Source of the DNA: Sipunculus nudus
Taxonomy: Eukaryota; Annelida; Sipuncula; Golfingiida; Sipunculidae
Direction of reading: 5' to 3'
DNA: 64,000 bases
Assembly: GCA_026874595.1 (NCBI GenBank)
Contig: CM049316.1
Span: 47,682,695-47,746,694 of the forward strand
Shown: positions 11,528-23,480 of the stretch, piece after piece
Position numbering within the stretch: position 1 is the stretch's first letter
How the letters are laid out: each line of letters starts with the position of its first letter
Made by a program: the position numbers and the translations under genes
The notes under the pieces: generated by a model
What the model was told of the DNA's origin: nothing
Seen by the model: only the letters and a program-made list of their open reading frames with translations
Databases searched by the model: none

Positions 11528-12084
11528 TAAAACATTTGTTTGACCATTTTTCCGTCCGCAGTATATTATATTCTATTCTATTTTATTATATTCCTTTATA
11601 TTTTATGTTATTTTATTTTATTTTATTTTATTCTATTAAACTGGAGTGGAAAATAATTATACAATCAAAGTCATGGTGTTTCCAATGTTATACAAATACT
11701 CTATATCGGTTCAAGTACAAATTTAAGATGGCCACATATACATGTAGAAAACGGGCATCCCCTCGCCATCCATTAATCTGATGTCACGACTAAAACAACT
11801 ATGAATGTTCTATATATTAACGCCACGTCCATGCATGTTACCTTTATAACAGGTATTAAAGTTATAGACAAATATGTGTAAAGGTCTTTATTTGCATTTA
11901 AATAACATGCCGTTGATACAGTGTTTAGTCGGTGACGAAACTGGTTTTCGATCGCTGAACATTATTTTGAAGAAGATGGCCGCTTTTTGTTAATGTCTAG
12001 CCACAAGTTTTTTTAATCCGTTTTAGTAATTAACACATGTTTTAGCGACCTAATGTTACAGCTTAGCTTTCAGACCACCATGTT

Positions 12085-12612
12085 TTGTTATTCGATAGAG
12101 GACCAGACTGTTCAGGTCGCCAGACAGACCTGTCACCGCCGAGCTTCGTAACCCGCATCATGCCTTTTCCCAAGACTCCTTTAACCACGCCTCTCCAGCT
12201 GTCAATCCCCGGGAGTCACGTGGGGGCGGCACCTCTGACAACCGCAATGAGAAGAGATCTGACCCGCCCGACCTTTTTAATATTCATAGATGTCGTCCAA
12301 TCGGAAAGAAATTATCGATTTGATACCGCCTGCTCAATCGTGTGCATAAAGAGATAAGGCTTGTTGATCATTAATGTTAACACACATGCCAATTACCAGG
12401 CCGGTCCTCATAAAATATGGTCGTCGGTGTCTAGTTACTCGTGGCTGGTACGACTCCACATGAAGAACGCTCTTGATTAGTTCTCAGGCCGACGTGCACA
12501 TCTTTTAAACACAACCTGTTGCAGTCCGTTGGCGGGGCTTTGAACCTGATAAAGTGGTGATACAACAACATGCATCGAGACTGGTGCCGGGAACGACTCA
12601 GCTTTACCTGTA
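12085..12612 (+). promoter_or_regulatory. GC-richer island with promoter motifs and a splice donor
   Basis: About 0.5 kb clearly richer in GC and CpG than its surroundings. It holds a CAGCTG E-box (12196-12201), a CACGTG E-box (12217-12222) abutting a GGGGGCGG GC box, and a CCAAT box (12297-12301). It ends with a strong donor GTAAGT (12610-12615). This is the best candidate in the window for the promoter and non-coding first exon of NHLH copy B, whose coding exon has its acceptor at 31477-31479. That link is inference; a distal enhancer is the main alternative. Confidence 0.35.
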
Positions 12613-13662
12613 AGTTATCAGTTCTAACACCATTCAGTAATAATGCCTGAAAAAGTATATATTTATGATGTATTAAAACGGGACTGGACTCCGATTGCGG
12701 AAATGTGCTTTGCGTAATGATTCTAATTTAGTTTAACTGAAACAATTTATAGATGTCACGTGTATTTTTATATTTGAAAGTTTTATTTAGCAAATATATA
12801 GGGTATAATACTATAACCAGTGTCCCTGCATATTTTCAGTACAGTATATAATAATATGAACAATAATATTACTTTTCCTTACGGTAACATCAATAAATAT
12901 TGTTATGACATTATGCGTTAAAACAAAGAATAATTATCTAGCATTATATATAACCCCCTAAACGTTCATCCTTGCAGTATTATATACTGTTGGTATTGAA
13001 TTTAAAATATGAAAAATCCATAACAGCTTAAGATAAAATTTATACGCACAGACTTAAAGTAGAGATTTAATTATACAGTTATTATAATTATAAAACTCTA
13101 TGATTCACTTATGCAATTAATCAGATTGGAATAAATATATTACATATCATATATAAATATATATTCAGGACTATTTATTCCATACACATGACAAATTCAG
13201 GTATTATTTTGAATATGAAATATTTAAAATGTACATTTCATGTAATATACGTGGGACATATAGTAAATATTTACGGGATAAGCGATGTATTTCTTAGTTC
13301 ATGCATAACACATAATTTTTCATATTTGTTATCCGGGCCATCAAGTAATTTTATATAATTGCCAGTGTTATTCAGATGTAGTTTTCTGTAAGAAAAGAGT
13401 AGAAAACTGAGCTAAAACAATTTATTATCTCTACCTTAAGACAATTAAGTCAAGATATTAACAATGTTAATAATGTTAACATTGTTAATAATAATTAACA
13501 ATGAAATTAATACCTCAGTCCAATCAATGATGTTCAATGAAATACATATACCTCAATGTTATTAACAAGTACGCAATACATACACATTTAAACTTTCAAA
13601 ATTAATCTGCATTATTTTTTTTAAACTATATATATATATATGCATATATATGTATGTATATA
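12613..13662. other. Very AT-rich DNA with a paired SOX-like palindrome
   Basis: No genes. At 13457-13489 two perfect 14-bp arms (ATTAACAATGTTAA and its complement) flank a 5-bp spacer, placing AACAATG and CATTGTT head to head. A short (TA)n tract precedes the foldback element at 13663. Confidence 0.45.
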
Positions 13663-15746
13663 TGTTGGAGCCCGTTTGCGGATCTGGCCCATCTGCCGAT
13701 GGGCTTGGCCGATATGAGGATCTGCAGATGGGCAGCCCAATAACGGATTTGATACCATGCACTTTCTGGCCCATCTGCAGATGGGCTTGGCCCAATAACC
13801 AATTTTAGTTTTTGTTAGTAATACGTTATTATTTTATTATCTTGATGACTTTTGTACTCAGACAAAAATTTCTCAGAAATTAAATGTGTTAATTGAAACA
13901 TAAATCACTATCACAGCCTTACATCAATAATTTTATTATCAAAATTATATAGATGTGCATAGAAAACTACATAGATGTGCATGCAGTGTTACAATACCCT
14001 ATTAAATAACTTTTTACACACAATTCTTAATAAGTCTACATTGCATTCGTGTGATGTTAAGAGTTTAATGAGGTTCACTCTTTACCAAAGAGTAATTACA
14101 GCTGTTGCGAAAAAATCTCATTTACATTACCACATAGATGTGACTTTACTAAAGAGAAATTATATGTGGTACAAATTAGTTTCTCATATTTATTTTTAAT
14201 ATCCACATATATATCAAGGTTACAACATACATTTTGACAATAGAATAGTGTTATATATGTAGCAAACACTGTCTCATGAGTCATTTGGTCTCAGAGTCAA
14301 TCACAATCATGCACTTTCACCACAATAATACATCTTGATACAGTTTCTTTTGGAGAAGTGTCTTATTGATAAGCACTATGCTTTGCACTCGTACAGAATT
14401 GTTGGCGTCATGGTGATGAGAGCAGCAGGGAAGTCGGGCAGTACTCCTTTTTTCAGGTTATCACAAAGATGATGCCGAAATTAAATGTAGTTTTGGCTGC
14501 AGGGGTCATTGCCAGAGAGTAGTGTCTTTGCAAAGGCCAGGGCAAAAACGCCACAAAATAAATTTAAACAAAAGGATAGGGTTATGTTTTACATATCTTT
14601 CACAGAAACATAGTAAAGATTATTTTATTTTTAATATATAATAATTTAATATATACAACTGATAAATAAATAGATCTCTGAAACAAGCAATCATCACGAT
14701 GTTTAATATGTAAATATGTTTTAATATATAAAATATAAATATAAATATAACATTTAAATTGTGACAAGACTCCTTATAAACCATTTTGGATAAATATAAT
14801 TATACTTTATACTCAGAAGATAAATAATGAAGAGATAAAATTTATACGATAAAACGATAAATTATACGATAAATTCGCAGTTAATACTTCCATATTAATA
14901 ATTTCGGTCTGTGTGGGATACTGTTATCGAATAAAAATTTAGCTCAGCTTACTATGAACTATTCTAAATTTATTTACGGACCCTGTTTGGATTCGGGACA
15001 ATAAACACATATGTAAAATAAATCTATATTATATAAATTGAATAAATTAAGATAATACGGTGGTTTAAATGGCACATTATTTTGATAGGGTTGTACCTTT
15101 TTTGTCTAAAAGGCCATATACTATTTCATGTCATATATAACCGAGTCTACTCTCATTGGTACGGTATACAGGCGGTGGCGGAGCCATGTGCTCTGTGAGT
15201 GCTTTCTAGTTAATTTGGTTGTCACTAACACTATAATAACACTTAATGGTAAACGCATTTATAGGTATGACAAATTCACCAACTAAATATCGGATACACC
15301 TTACATGATAAATGAAGCACTAACATGGGCAAAGGTCTTTCGATATCCTGCGTGGTCCACCTCCCTCTCGCGGATGTTCTTGGCGACGTAAAACAGAATA
15401 TCAACAAGGACTACCCTTAAATACTTGCTGACCTCTTCTCCGAGCTTGGCTTTAGAGGGAATAACAAGTGTGTTGGACACCCAAAGAGCAGGCAAATCCA
15501 TTTAAGTTCTGAGAAATGTTTGTCTACTTTGTGAGTACAAAAGTCATCAAGATAATAAAAAAAAATAACGTAAAACTAACAAAAACTAAAATCGGTTATT
15601 AGGCCAAGCCCATCTGCAGACGGGCCATAAAGTGCATATCAAATCCGTATAGGGCTGCCCATCTGCAGATGGGCAGCCCAATAACGGATCCTCATATGGG
15701 CCAAGCCCATCGGCAGATGGGCCATATCCGCAGACAGGCTCCAACA
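13663..15746. mobile_element. Foldback DNA transposon with ~200-bp terminal inverted repeats
   Basis: The left end (13663-13861) and right end (about 15536-15746) are inverted copies, starting TGTTGGAGCC and ending GGCTCCAACA, each bordered by TATA as a possible target duplication. The arms hold several copies of an 18-bp palindrome GCCCATCTGCAGATGGGC or close variants. The one at 15652-15679 extends to a perfect 28-bp palindrome. The 1.7-kb interior is AT-rich and has no transposase, so it would be non-autonomous. Confidence 0.8.
15304..15513 (-). other. Exon-like short ORF inside the foldback element
   Basis: A 66-residue minus-strand ORF (start codon at 15499-15501) sits next to the right terminal repeat. 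It has ordinary, non-repetitive composition (for example KLGEEVSKYLRVVLVDI). The reading strand has CAG just upstream (TTTCTCAG) and GTAAGG overlapping its stop, so it could be an exon fragment carried by the transposon. I do not recognise the protein, and both splice signals are weak. Confidence 0.2.
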
Positions 15747-15823
15747 TATACACGTATGTTACACGTTTTATATATATACAAATATATATATATATATATA
15801 TATTTATAATTTCCGGGGATTAG

Positions 15824-15834
15824 AGTCCCCTAAG

Positions 15835-15914
<80 letters not shown>

Positions 15915-16119
15915 TTTACTTAGATAATGGTTGGCGAGCGTCGTTGTGTACACAGTCCATTCGCCTGACGATCGCCACTACGAACGGCGTGAAACCTTGG
16001 GTAGTGATGCGGACCTTCATCTATGTAAACCATAACATGCTAAACAATAGTATATCGAGCACTTTAGCTGGAATTGATAAAACAACATAGTTATATATAT
16101 ATATATAACTTAGGGGACT
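15824..16119. repeat. Nested foldback repeat with internal (AT)n arms
   Basis: Outer arms AGTCCCCTAAG (15824-15834) and CTTAGGGGACT (16109-16119) are perfect complements. An inner pair ATGGTTTAC (15911-15919) and GTAAACCAT (16025-16033) is also perfect. The left half carries a 72-bp (AT)n tract at 15841-15912. The layout suggests a small hairpin transposon or an AT-driven cruciform. Confidence 0.65.
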
Positions 16120-16178
16120 TAAATGATACATGTTGAATTATATTTTATAATATATCATTTAATAAATATTATGAAATT

Positions 16179-16219
<41 letters not shown>

Positions 16220-16583
16220 GAGCATGTGTAATTTTTAAACACAGAGCTAAACCTATTTTTTGTCCTCGTATCTAAACGAGTTTTAAAATAGATATAGTCG
16301 GGTTAAAGGTTATTACGAATGTTATTGCTCTTAATTGGCATCACAATAAAATTTGTTCAGCCTTTGGCGTATATACACGTGCCGTCATGTTTCTTCTACT
16401 GTATCTTAACATAATCACACCTGGATATCTTGGATACAAATCAGCGTTCGCCGCTTAAAAAAATTGAACAGAGGCGCAAGAAGCTTCCAGCGATCGACGA
16501 GCTTAAATTTGCAATAATTTTAAGGCGCTTTGCATCATGCTGTTCATCAATTTATACATCATTTTTGCTGGACGGCAATCTCA

Positions 16584-16648
<65 letters not shown>

Positions 16649-17208
16649 TCACCAATTCTATTTATACTGTCTGTATGGTGTTTTAGACCGGTTTGTATAT
16701 ACATGTATTACCTTCCCGTGAGCTGTTGACACCAAAATCTGCATGTATGGGTATCAGTCTAGGCCGAACCCCTTTACTGTTATGAATATAGCCTATAGCA
16801 CTCCATGAATGTTCATGTACTTATATGCAATGCATGGGCTTATATTGTTTAGTCGTTTTTCGTTGATTCAATTGTAGTCACTGCACAAGACTATATATAA
16901 AACGATCCGTAAAATAGTTTCTATTTTAACATGATCCGTGAAATCTTCATGCTGAGTGTCATTTAATTATTTGTTAGTGTTTCAAGTAGCGTCGTATGTG
17001 TGAATATGATGTTCAAGGCATTGACAAAAATGACCAAGCATTGACGCACATGATGGCCCTCTTCTTATTTGCGGCTCTGATAAAAAAATGACAATATAAA
17101 ATAGAAATTAACATGCCTGATTCCTTTCACCAGTTAAAAAGTTACTGATTCTATTTTTAATTGTGTGGTTTCTTTAATATCCCCATAAATCTTCACCAAT
17201 CTGTCTAT

Positions 17209-17274
<66 letters not shown>

Positions 17275-17560
17275 AATTCATAAAAAAGATAACTAAATAA
17301 ACAAAGGCTAATGATTTTGATCAAACAAATGTAAGTGTATTTAAGTTAAAACATTTGGTTGAACCTGAAACCAAATTAACGCAACCGAAACCGCCATACT
17401 CGTAATATAAAATTTTATGATCAGACTACATATAATTAAAAGATAAACAACCGGGTGAATAACGTTTCGTACACGTTTATATAATTATACATGTAAAGAC
17501 ACATCGTTTGGTGAATCCAAATATCGATGGTATTTTCATCAAGTTCATCCAATCAATTAG
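16120..17560. other. AT-rich DNA with three (AT)n microsatellites
   Basis: (AT)n tracts at about 16180-16215, 16587-16648 and 17211-17268. Short ORFs across them are artefacts. Nothing else recognised. Confidence 0.7.
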
Positions 17561-18000
17561 CAAGAAAGAGGCTTGCAGTATCAGCAGACGTGCGCCGCGC
17601 CCCGGGGGTCTGGCCCCGTACAAACCGCGGATTCTGTAAGGTTTCATGCCAACTGTGATGAGAGCTCTCGCCCAAGAAGCGGGTCAAGATCGAGCAGTCA
17701 TTTTGTCAGATGAAGACACTGATAATTCCTAAACAGCTGGCACGCGCGCGACCACCTTTTGTTATTTATTGCATGCACCCGCGCAAACTCAAGCACGCCC
17801 GACCGCCGTGTCCCAGCGCGCATTGTGCATTGTCGTCTGCTTAAGATGTCGGGACCGCTCATTTAGCGCGATCCGGTTTGGACCTCATTAGACGTGTATG
17901 CGAGGCTTTAATCGGATTTCTTAATGGGTACCCCGACTCCGAGGGCTAATAAATACTTATCTCCCGACATCAAACCAAATGGCTCTCCTCGGAACGTCCT
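17560..18000. promoter_or_regulatory. GC/CpG-rich island without long ORFs, candidate enhancer
   Basis: About 440 bp rich in G, C and CpG inside very AT-rich DNA, with no ORF of 60 codons in any frame. It contains a CAGCTG E-box and several homeodomain-type words (CATTTAGCG, CTCATTAGACG, TTTAATCGG, TTAATGGG, CTAATAAAT). Dense homeodomain and bHLH sites without coding potential are typical of conserved developmental enhancers. This is inference; sequence conservation cannot be judged from one genome. Confidence 0.4.
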
Positions 18001-18224
18001 CGCAGAACTTTCTGCTGCATAGGATAAATTTTCTAACCAGCTATGTCGACCTGCTTATACGATTATATGATGTCTGGCTCCATGTTATCGTGTACCAATA
18101 GGTACCAGCATTGAACACACGTGTGCCTGTCGCTCTTTCTTATACCAGAACTAAACGAACATTTATCATGTGGATAAAGAAATTTTTAAAATTGCATAAA
18201 ATATCACCCGCTTAAATGTATCAT

Positions 18225-18306
<82 letters not shown>

Positions 18307-19204
18307 ATATATACATATATATATATATATCTGTCTCTCTCTGTCTCTCTCTTTATATATATATATATTTATATATATCCATACAAATCGCGAGATTGTC
18401 CATTTGAGTCGGGAAACACATCACGAGATGGATCAGATGAAAAATCAGGTTTCGCGAGGGCGCTTGCATGTCTATTTAAAAAAAATTTACATTATTTATT
18501 TATTAATGAAATTAGCAATGTAATTTGTATGATCATGTTTTACTACCACACAGTACAATTAAAACAGACAAGGATCTAATAGTTTTTCAAATTCATTAAA
18601 TTCAAACAATTAAATTAATTTGCAGGGCATAAACACATTTATAATTTATTAATCCTTTTTATATTAAATTTTAAGTTCAATGTGGCATGTGTTTATGGTG
18701 GCGTACCGAGAACTTCACTTTTGTAACCGCTGAGTTGAATTTGTTTCAGGAACTTTAATATGAAAGCAGATATACTTATCTGTATATATTATATGACATG
18801 TCAGGCAGGGTTATTTTCCTATGATATTTCCTGTAATATTTAGGGGGGGGGGGTGCAGTCAAAAAGGAAAAATCCGCGCGCAGCTTTTGCATAATATATA
18901 CATATATGAAAAACATTTTCCTTCCTGACATCGCAAAATTTTACAACGATACTTAATGTTTAAACTAAACGTTATACATACATTTCCAACTCAAAATAAA
19001 TCTATTATCATCACATATGCCTAATTTAATTGAGACTTGTAAGAACAATTTACAATATTTAAATAAGAGCTGAACCGGCTCATGCTGAAGACAGTATATA
19101 CTTATTTATGAGTCCCATCAAAATGTGAGAAAATGGGATTAAGGTGTAGCATCCCTGCATGGCAAAAACCCTAAATTTATGACCACTTCAAATTGTGTTT
19201 TAAA
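18001..19204. other. AT-rich DNA with (CT)n(AT)n microsatellite
   Basis: (CT)n at 18229-18264 passes into (AT)n to 18302, with further CT and AT patches to about 18376. A G-run lies at 18842-18853. No gene seen. Confidence 0.7.
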
Positions 19205-19690
19205 TGCATATTAAACCCGTACAGGTCTCTTTCTAATGTATTTAGGAAATTAATATATTCATTTTCATTTGAAATTTTAACATTTTTTTTTGAAAATTTA
19301 AAATTTTGAAATGGTACATAATTTTAAGAAATCATTAACAGCAAACAACTTTTCAATGAGCTAATATTGATCTACATAGTATATCGTTTTTCCTTTTTCA
19401 TGTTTCTTTCTAACTTAATTTTTTTTAAATTTTAATTCAATAAAGAAATTAAATTTCATTTTAAAACATTTAAGAAAAATTGCAGAAGAAATCTGAAAAA
19501 AAAAATATTTCCTTGATATTTCCATGTTATTTGATATTTTCCAACTAAAACGGGGTTTCCTGCTTCTTTTTTCTTAAAATCGTGTACCATTTCAAAATTT
19601 AAAAAAGTCAGAATATCATATGAAAATGAATGTGAATTTTATAAATACATATACCATCAGGGAGAAACCTACATGAGGTTTACAATGATA
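19205..19690. repeat. Foldback (MITE-like) element
   Basis: The left arm (about 19205-19335) and right arm (about 19568-19690) are diverged inverted copies. Clear matches include TTTTGAAATGGTACATAA against its complement near 19590, and ATTCATTTTCAT on both sides. The centre is A/T-rich. No coding capacity. Confidence 0.6.
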
Positions 19691-20635
19691 TGGATCTAAT
19701 ATTAAGTTTAAATGACTTGGTCATTTAATATATATACATATACACAGCTACATATTAATTTATATATTTACATGGATTGTACAACTAGTTATTACAGAAA
19801 TTGACGTAATGAGCGCCCCATGGATCTTTGAGGGCGATATTGAGAAAACGGAATTAAGGAATAAGCCGTTTTCACCAATAGCCTTGGCAATACTGACGGT
19901 CACCGTTATTTTCCCACCTCGCTTGATGATTTTTATGGCACGAAATTATGTCAGGGTTTCCTAAGCCTTTAAATATTTGTGAGCGAAAGGAAATTTTCCT
20001 TAAAACAGCACCTATAAAATGTCCCCCAAATCAACAAAAAGGTCATATCTTGGCCTAGAAGAGCACCACATTGATACAATGGAATCTTCCACGCCGTATT
20101 AATAGCGTCGCTCTCCGTCCTAAATATATATGGAAAGGAATTTCAGTGTTCTTGCACGGACTTATCATGCAGCTATATCTAGCCAGTATATATAGCGTTA
20201 TTGTTGAGGAAAATTGCGCCATATATGTCACGCTAGTTCGCGCTGACTTTTGCCGAGAGTTACGTCAAAATACGACAATTTTGCCAGTTTCAGTTGAAAT
20301 AATTACTTTGATATAAAACGTACCTTGGGTTTGAAATCTGCCCGCACCTTCCAGGCAACATAAACTTTTGCTTGTTTTTACACATGAAAACGGTGTTAGC
20401 TTTTCAGCAAATAACAGTTGACGTCAGACTGCATATATATAGTTCCTCAAATGTTAGGATGTGACTTATCTCCTGCTCCTTCGCCAACAGAGAGCTCTTA
20501 TTTGGGTAACTTCGGCTAAATATATCGTGATTATTTAATTTCTTTTTTTTTATAATTATCACTCGTGCTTCCCTAGACGTCATGTGATGTCAAACAAAAG
20601 AGTCGATATCAGCGGACAGTAAGACGTGCCACAAT
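19691..20635. other. Non-coding DNA, nothing recognised
   Basis: Mixed composition with no recognisable gene or repeat. Confidence 0.4.
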
Positions 20636-20639
20636 TGGA

Positions 20640-20945
20640 ACTTAGTATAAACCGGGAGGGGGTGGGGGCGCTGTTTTGGGAACAAAATATATTTGTTAAA
20701 AATCAATTTTAAGAGCGCCCGGGGCATTCATTACATCAAATACGGGTATAACTAATGGTTTCACTCTCCACGGCTCAGATTGTGGCGTTCTTTAGTTGGT
20801 AGGGGGTGGAGGAAACCGGAGAACCCGGAGAAAACAACCGGCCTTAATTTTGACGGGCAACTTCAACCCACTCTCATAGCAACGCCGGACGATCAAACCC
20901 GGGTCGCAAGCAGAGAGAGTCGAGCTTTTCACCCCTCGACAGTCC
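20640..20945 (+). repeat. SINE-like repeat with a Meta-SINE-like core
   Basis: The segment GGAGGAAACCGGAGAACC and following AAAACAACCGG (about 20810-20842) resembles the deeply conserved domain found in eumetazoan SINEs (often called the Nin domain). Downstream CAAACCCGGGTCGC is also typical of dispersed SINE tails. No clear RNA polymerase III head was found, so the copy is probably truncated. The overlapping 70-codon ORF is not a gene. Confidence 0.35.
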
Positions 20946-21180
20946 GATACCTTAACGATACACTCAAAAACGTGGATTTGTTAAACATCTAAAGAAACAA
21001 AAGACTGGCAGTTATTTAAAAATCAGTATGAAACGTTTAAATGATCATATTGCAAATCATAACATTTTCTTAACTCCTTAAGCGCTGTCAAATACTTCAA
21101 TGTGCATGCATGCTTTGGCTTTGCCACTGATGTCTGAAATTGAAGATTTATGTAAACAAAGACTTTTCTTTCACTCAGTG

Positions 21181-21360
21181 TTTTTTTTTAATATATTGAA
21201 TATACTGAAATATCGTAATTTAAATTAATGGTACCCTAGTTTTAATCTATTGAATATACTGAAAAATTGTAATTAAAATTAAAACTGTAGGGTACCATTA
21301 AAAGGGAGCCAGGACTCAGGTGCTGGAATTACCATTACCAGGTTCGGGGAGGGGGGGGGG
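21181..21360. repeat. Short hairpin repeat and G-run
   Basis: A hairpin with arms at 21227-21246 (starts AATGGTACCC) and 21278-21299 (ends GGGTACCATT), flanked by a duplicated TATTGAATATACTGAAA word. A G-run lies at about 21347-21360. Confidence 0.6.
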
Positions 21361-21549
21361 AGTGGGATAACACGGAGTTAACATGTATAAACAAAAAAAC
21401 TGAGAACAAAATTAGAAGAAGAATCCAGGAGATTCTATCCCTAAATATGGCGAGAGAGGAACGGTTATACTGGCAGTAAACCAATTCCCTGATTATGAGC
21501 CGTTGTATGGTCGACTGTTTTTATCTTGATTTTATTCTTGTCAATTCAA

Positions 21550-23480
21550 CCATGCTGTCTGACAACCCCTTTTTTTCTGTTCATTCCTCCATGCTGTCTG
21601 ACCACTCTTTTTTCTGTTCATTCCTCCATGTTGTCTGACCACTCTTTTTTTCTGTTCATTCCCCATGCTGTCTGACAACCTTTTTTTTGTTCATTCCTCC
21701 ATGCTGTCTGACAACTCTTTTTTTCTGTTCATTCCTCCCTGTTGTCTGACCACTCTTTTTTCTGTTCATTCCCAATGCTGTCTGACAACCTTTTTTCTGT
21801 TCATTCCTCCATGCTGTCTGACCACTCTTTTTTTTTGTTCATTCCTCCATGCTGTCTGACAACCTTTTTTTCTGCTCATTCCCCATGCTGTCTAACAACC
21901 TTTTTTTCTATTCATTCCTCCATGCTACTTGACAACTCTTTTTTCTGTTCATTCCTGCATGCTGTCTGACAACTATTTTTTCTGTTCATTCCCCATGCTG
22001 CCTGACAACCTTTTTTTTCTGTTCATTCCTCCATGCTACTTGACAACTCCTTTTTCTGTTCATTCCTGCATGCTGTCTGACAACTCTTTTTTCTGTTCAT
22101 TCCCCATGCTGTCTGACCACTCTTTTTTCTGTTCATTCCTCCATGCTGTCTGACAACTCTTTTTTCTGTTCATTCCCCATGCTGTCTAACAACCTTTTTT
22201 TCTGTTCATTCCTCCATGCTGTCTGACCACTCTTTTTTCTATTCATTCCTCCATGCTGTCTGACAACTCTTTTTTTCTGCTCATTCCCCATGCTGTCTGA
22301 AAACCTTTTTTTCTGTTCATTCCTCCATGCTGTCTGACCACTCTTTTTTCTGTTCATTCCTCCATGCTGTCTGACAACTCTTTTTTTCTGTTCATTCCCC
22401 ATGCTGTCTGACCACTCTTTTTTCTGTTCATTCCTCCATGCTGTCTGACCACTCTTATTTCTGCTCATTCCCCATGCTGTCTGACAAACTTTTTTCTGTT
22501 CATTCCTCCATGCTACTTGACAACTCTTTTTTTCTGTTCATTCCTCCCTGTTGTCTGACCACTCTTTTTTCTGTTCATTCCCAATGCTGTCTGACAACCT
22601 TTTTTCTGTTCATTCCTCCATGCTGTCTGACCACTCTTTTTTTTTGTTCATTCCTCCATGCTGTCTGACAACCTTTTTTTCTGCTCATTCCCCATGCTAC
22701 TTGACAACTCTTTTTTCTGTTCATTCCTGCATGCTGTCTGACAACTATTTTTTCTGTTCATTCCCCATGCTGCCTGACAACCTTTTTTTTCTGTTCATTC
22801 CTCCATGCTGTCTGACCACTCTTTTTTCTGTTCATTCCTCAATGCTGTCTGACAACTCTTTTTTTCTGTTCATTCCCCATGCTGTCTGACCACTCTTTTT
22901 TCTGTTCATTCCTCCATGCTGTCTGACCACTCTTATTTCTGCTCATTCCCCATGCTGTCTGACAAATTTTTTTCTGTTCATTCCTCCATGCTACTTGACA
23001 ACTCTTTTTTTCTGTTCATTCCTGCTTGCTGTCTGACAACTTTTTTTTTCTGTTCATTCCCAATGCTGTCTGACAACCTTTTTTTCTGTTCATTCCTCCA
23101 TGCTACTTGACAACTCCTTTTTTCTGTTCATTCCTGCATGCTGTCTGACAACTCTTTTTTCTGTTCATTCCCCATGCTGTCTGACCACTCTTTTTTCTGT
23201 TCATTCCTCCATGCTGTCTGGCAACTCTTTTTTCTGCTCATTCCTCCATGCTGTCTGACAACCTTTTTTTCTGTTCATTCCTCCATGCTACTTGACAACT
23301 CTTTTTTTCTGTTCATTCCTGCATGCTGTCTGACAACCCCTTTGTTTCTGTTCATTACTCCATGCTGTCTGAAAACTCTTTTTTCTGTTCATTCCTTTAT
23401 GCTACCTGACAGTCTATCTTCTGCTCAATCCTCCATGCTACCTGACAACTCTTTTTTCTGTTTATTCCTGCATGCTGTAT
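21550..23480 (+). repeat. 38-39-bp pyrimidine-rich minisatellite, ~50 copies
   Basis: About 1.9 kb of tandem units built on TGCTGTCTGACAACTC, a T-run, then CTGTTCATTCCTCC. Variants change ACAACTC/ACCACTC, GTCTG/TACTTG and CCTCC/CCCC. Higher-order duplication is clear: a distinctive unit with CCTCCCTGTTGTCTG at 21735 recurs 809 bases later, and other blocks recur at about 478 and 782. The plus strand has no AG dinucleotide from about 21499 to 23410. ORFs along both strands are repeat artefacts. Confidence 0.95.
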
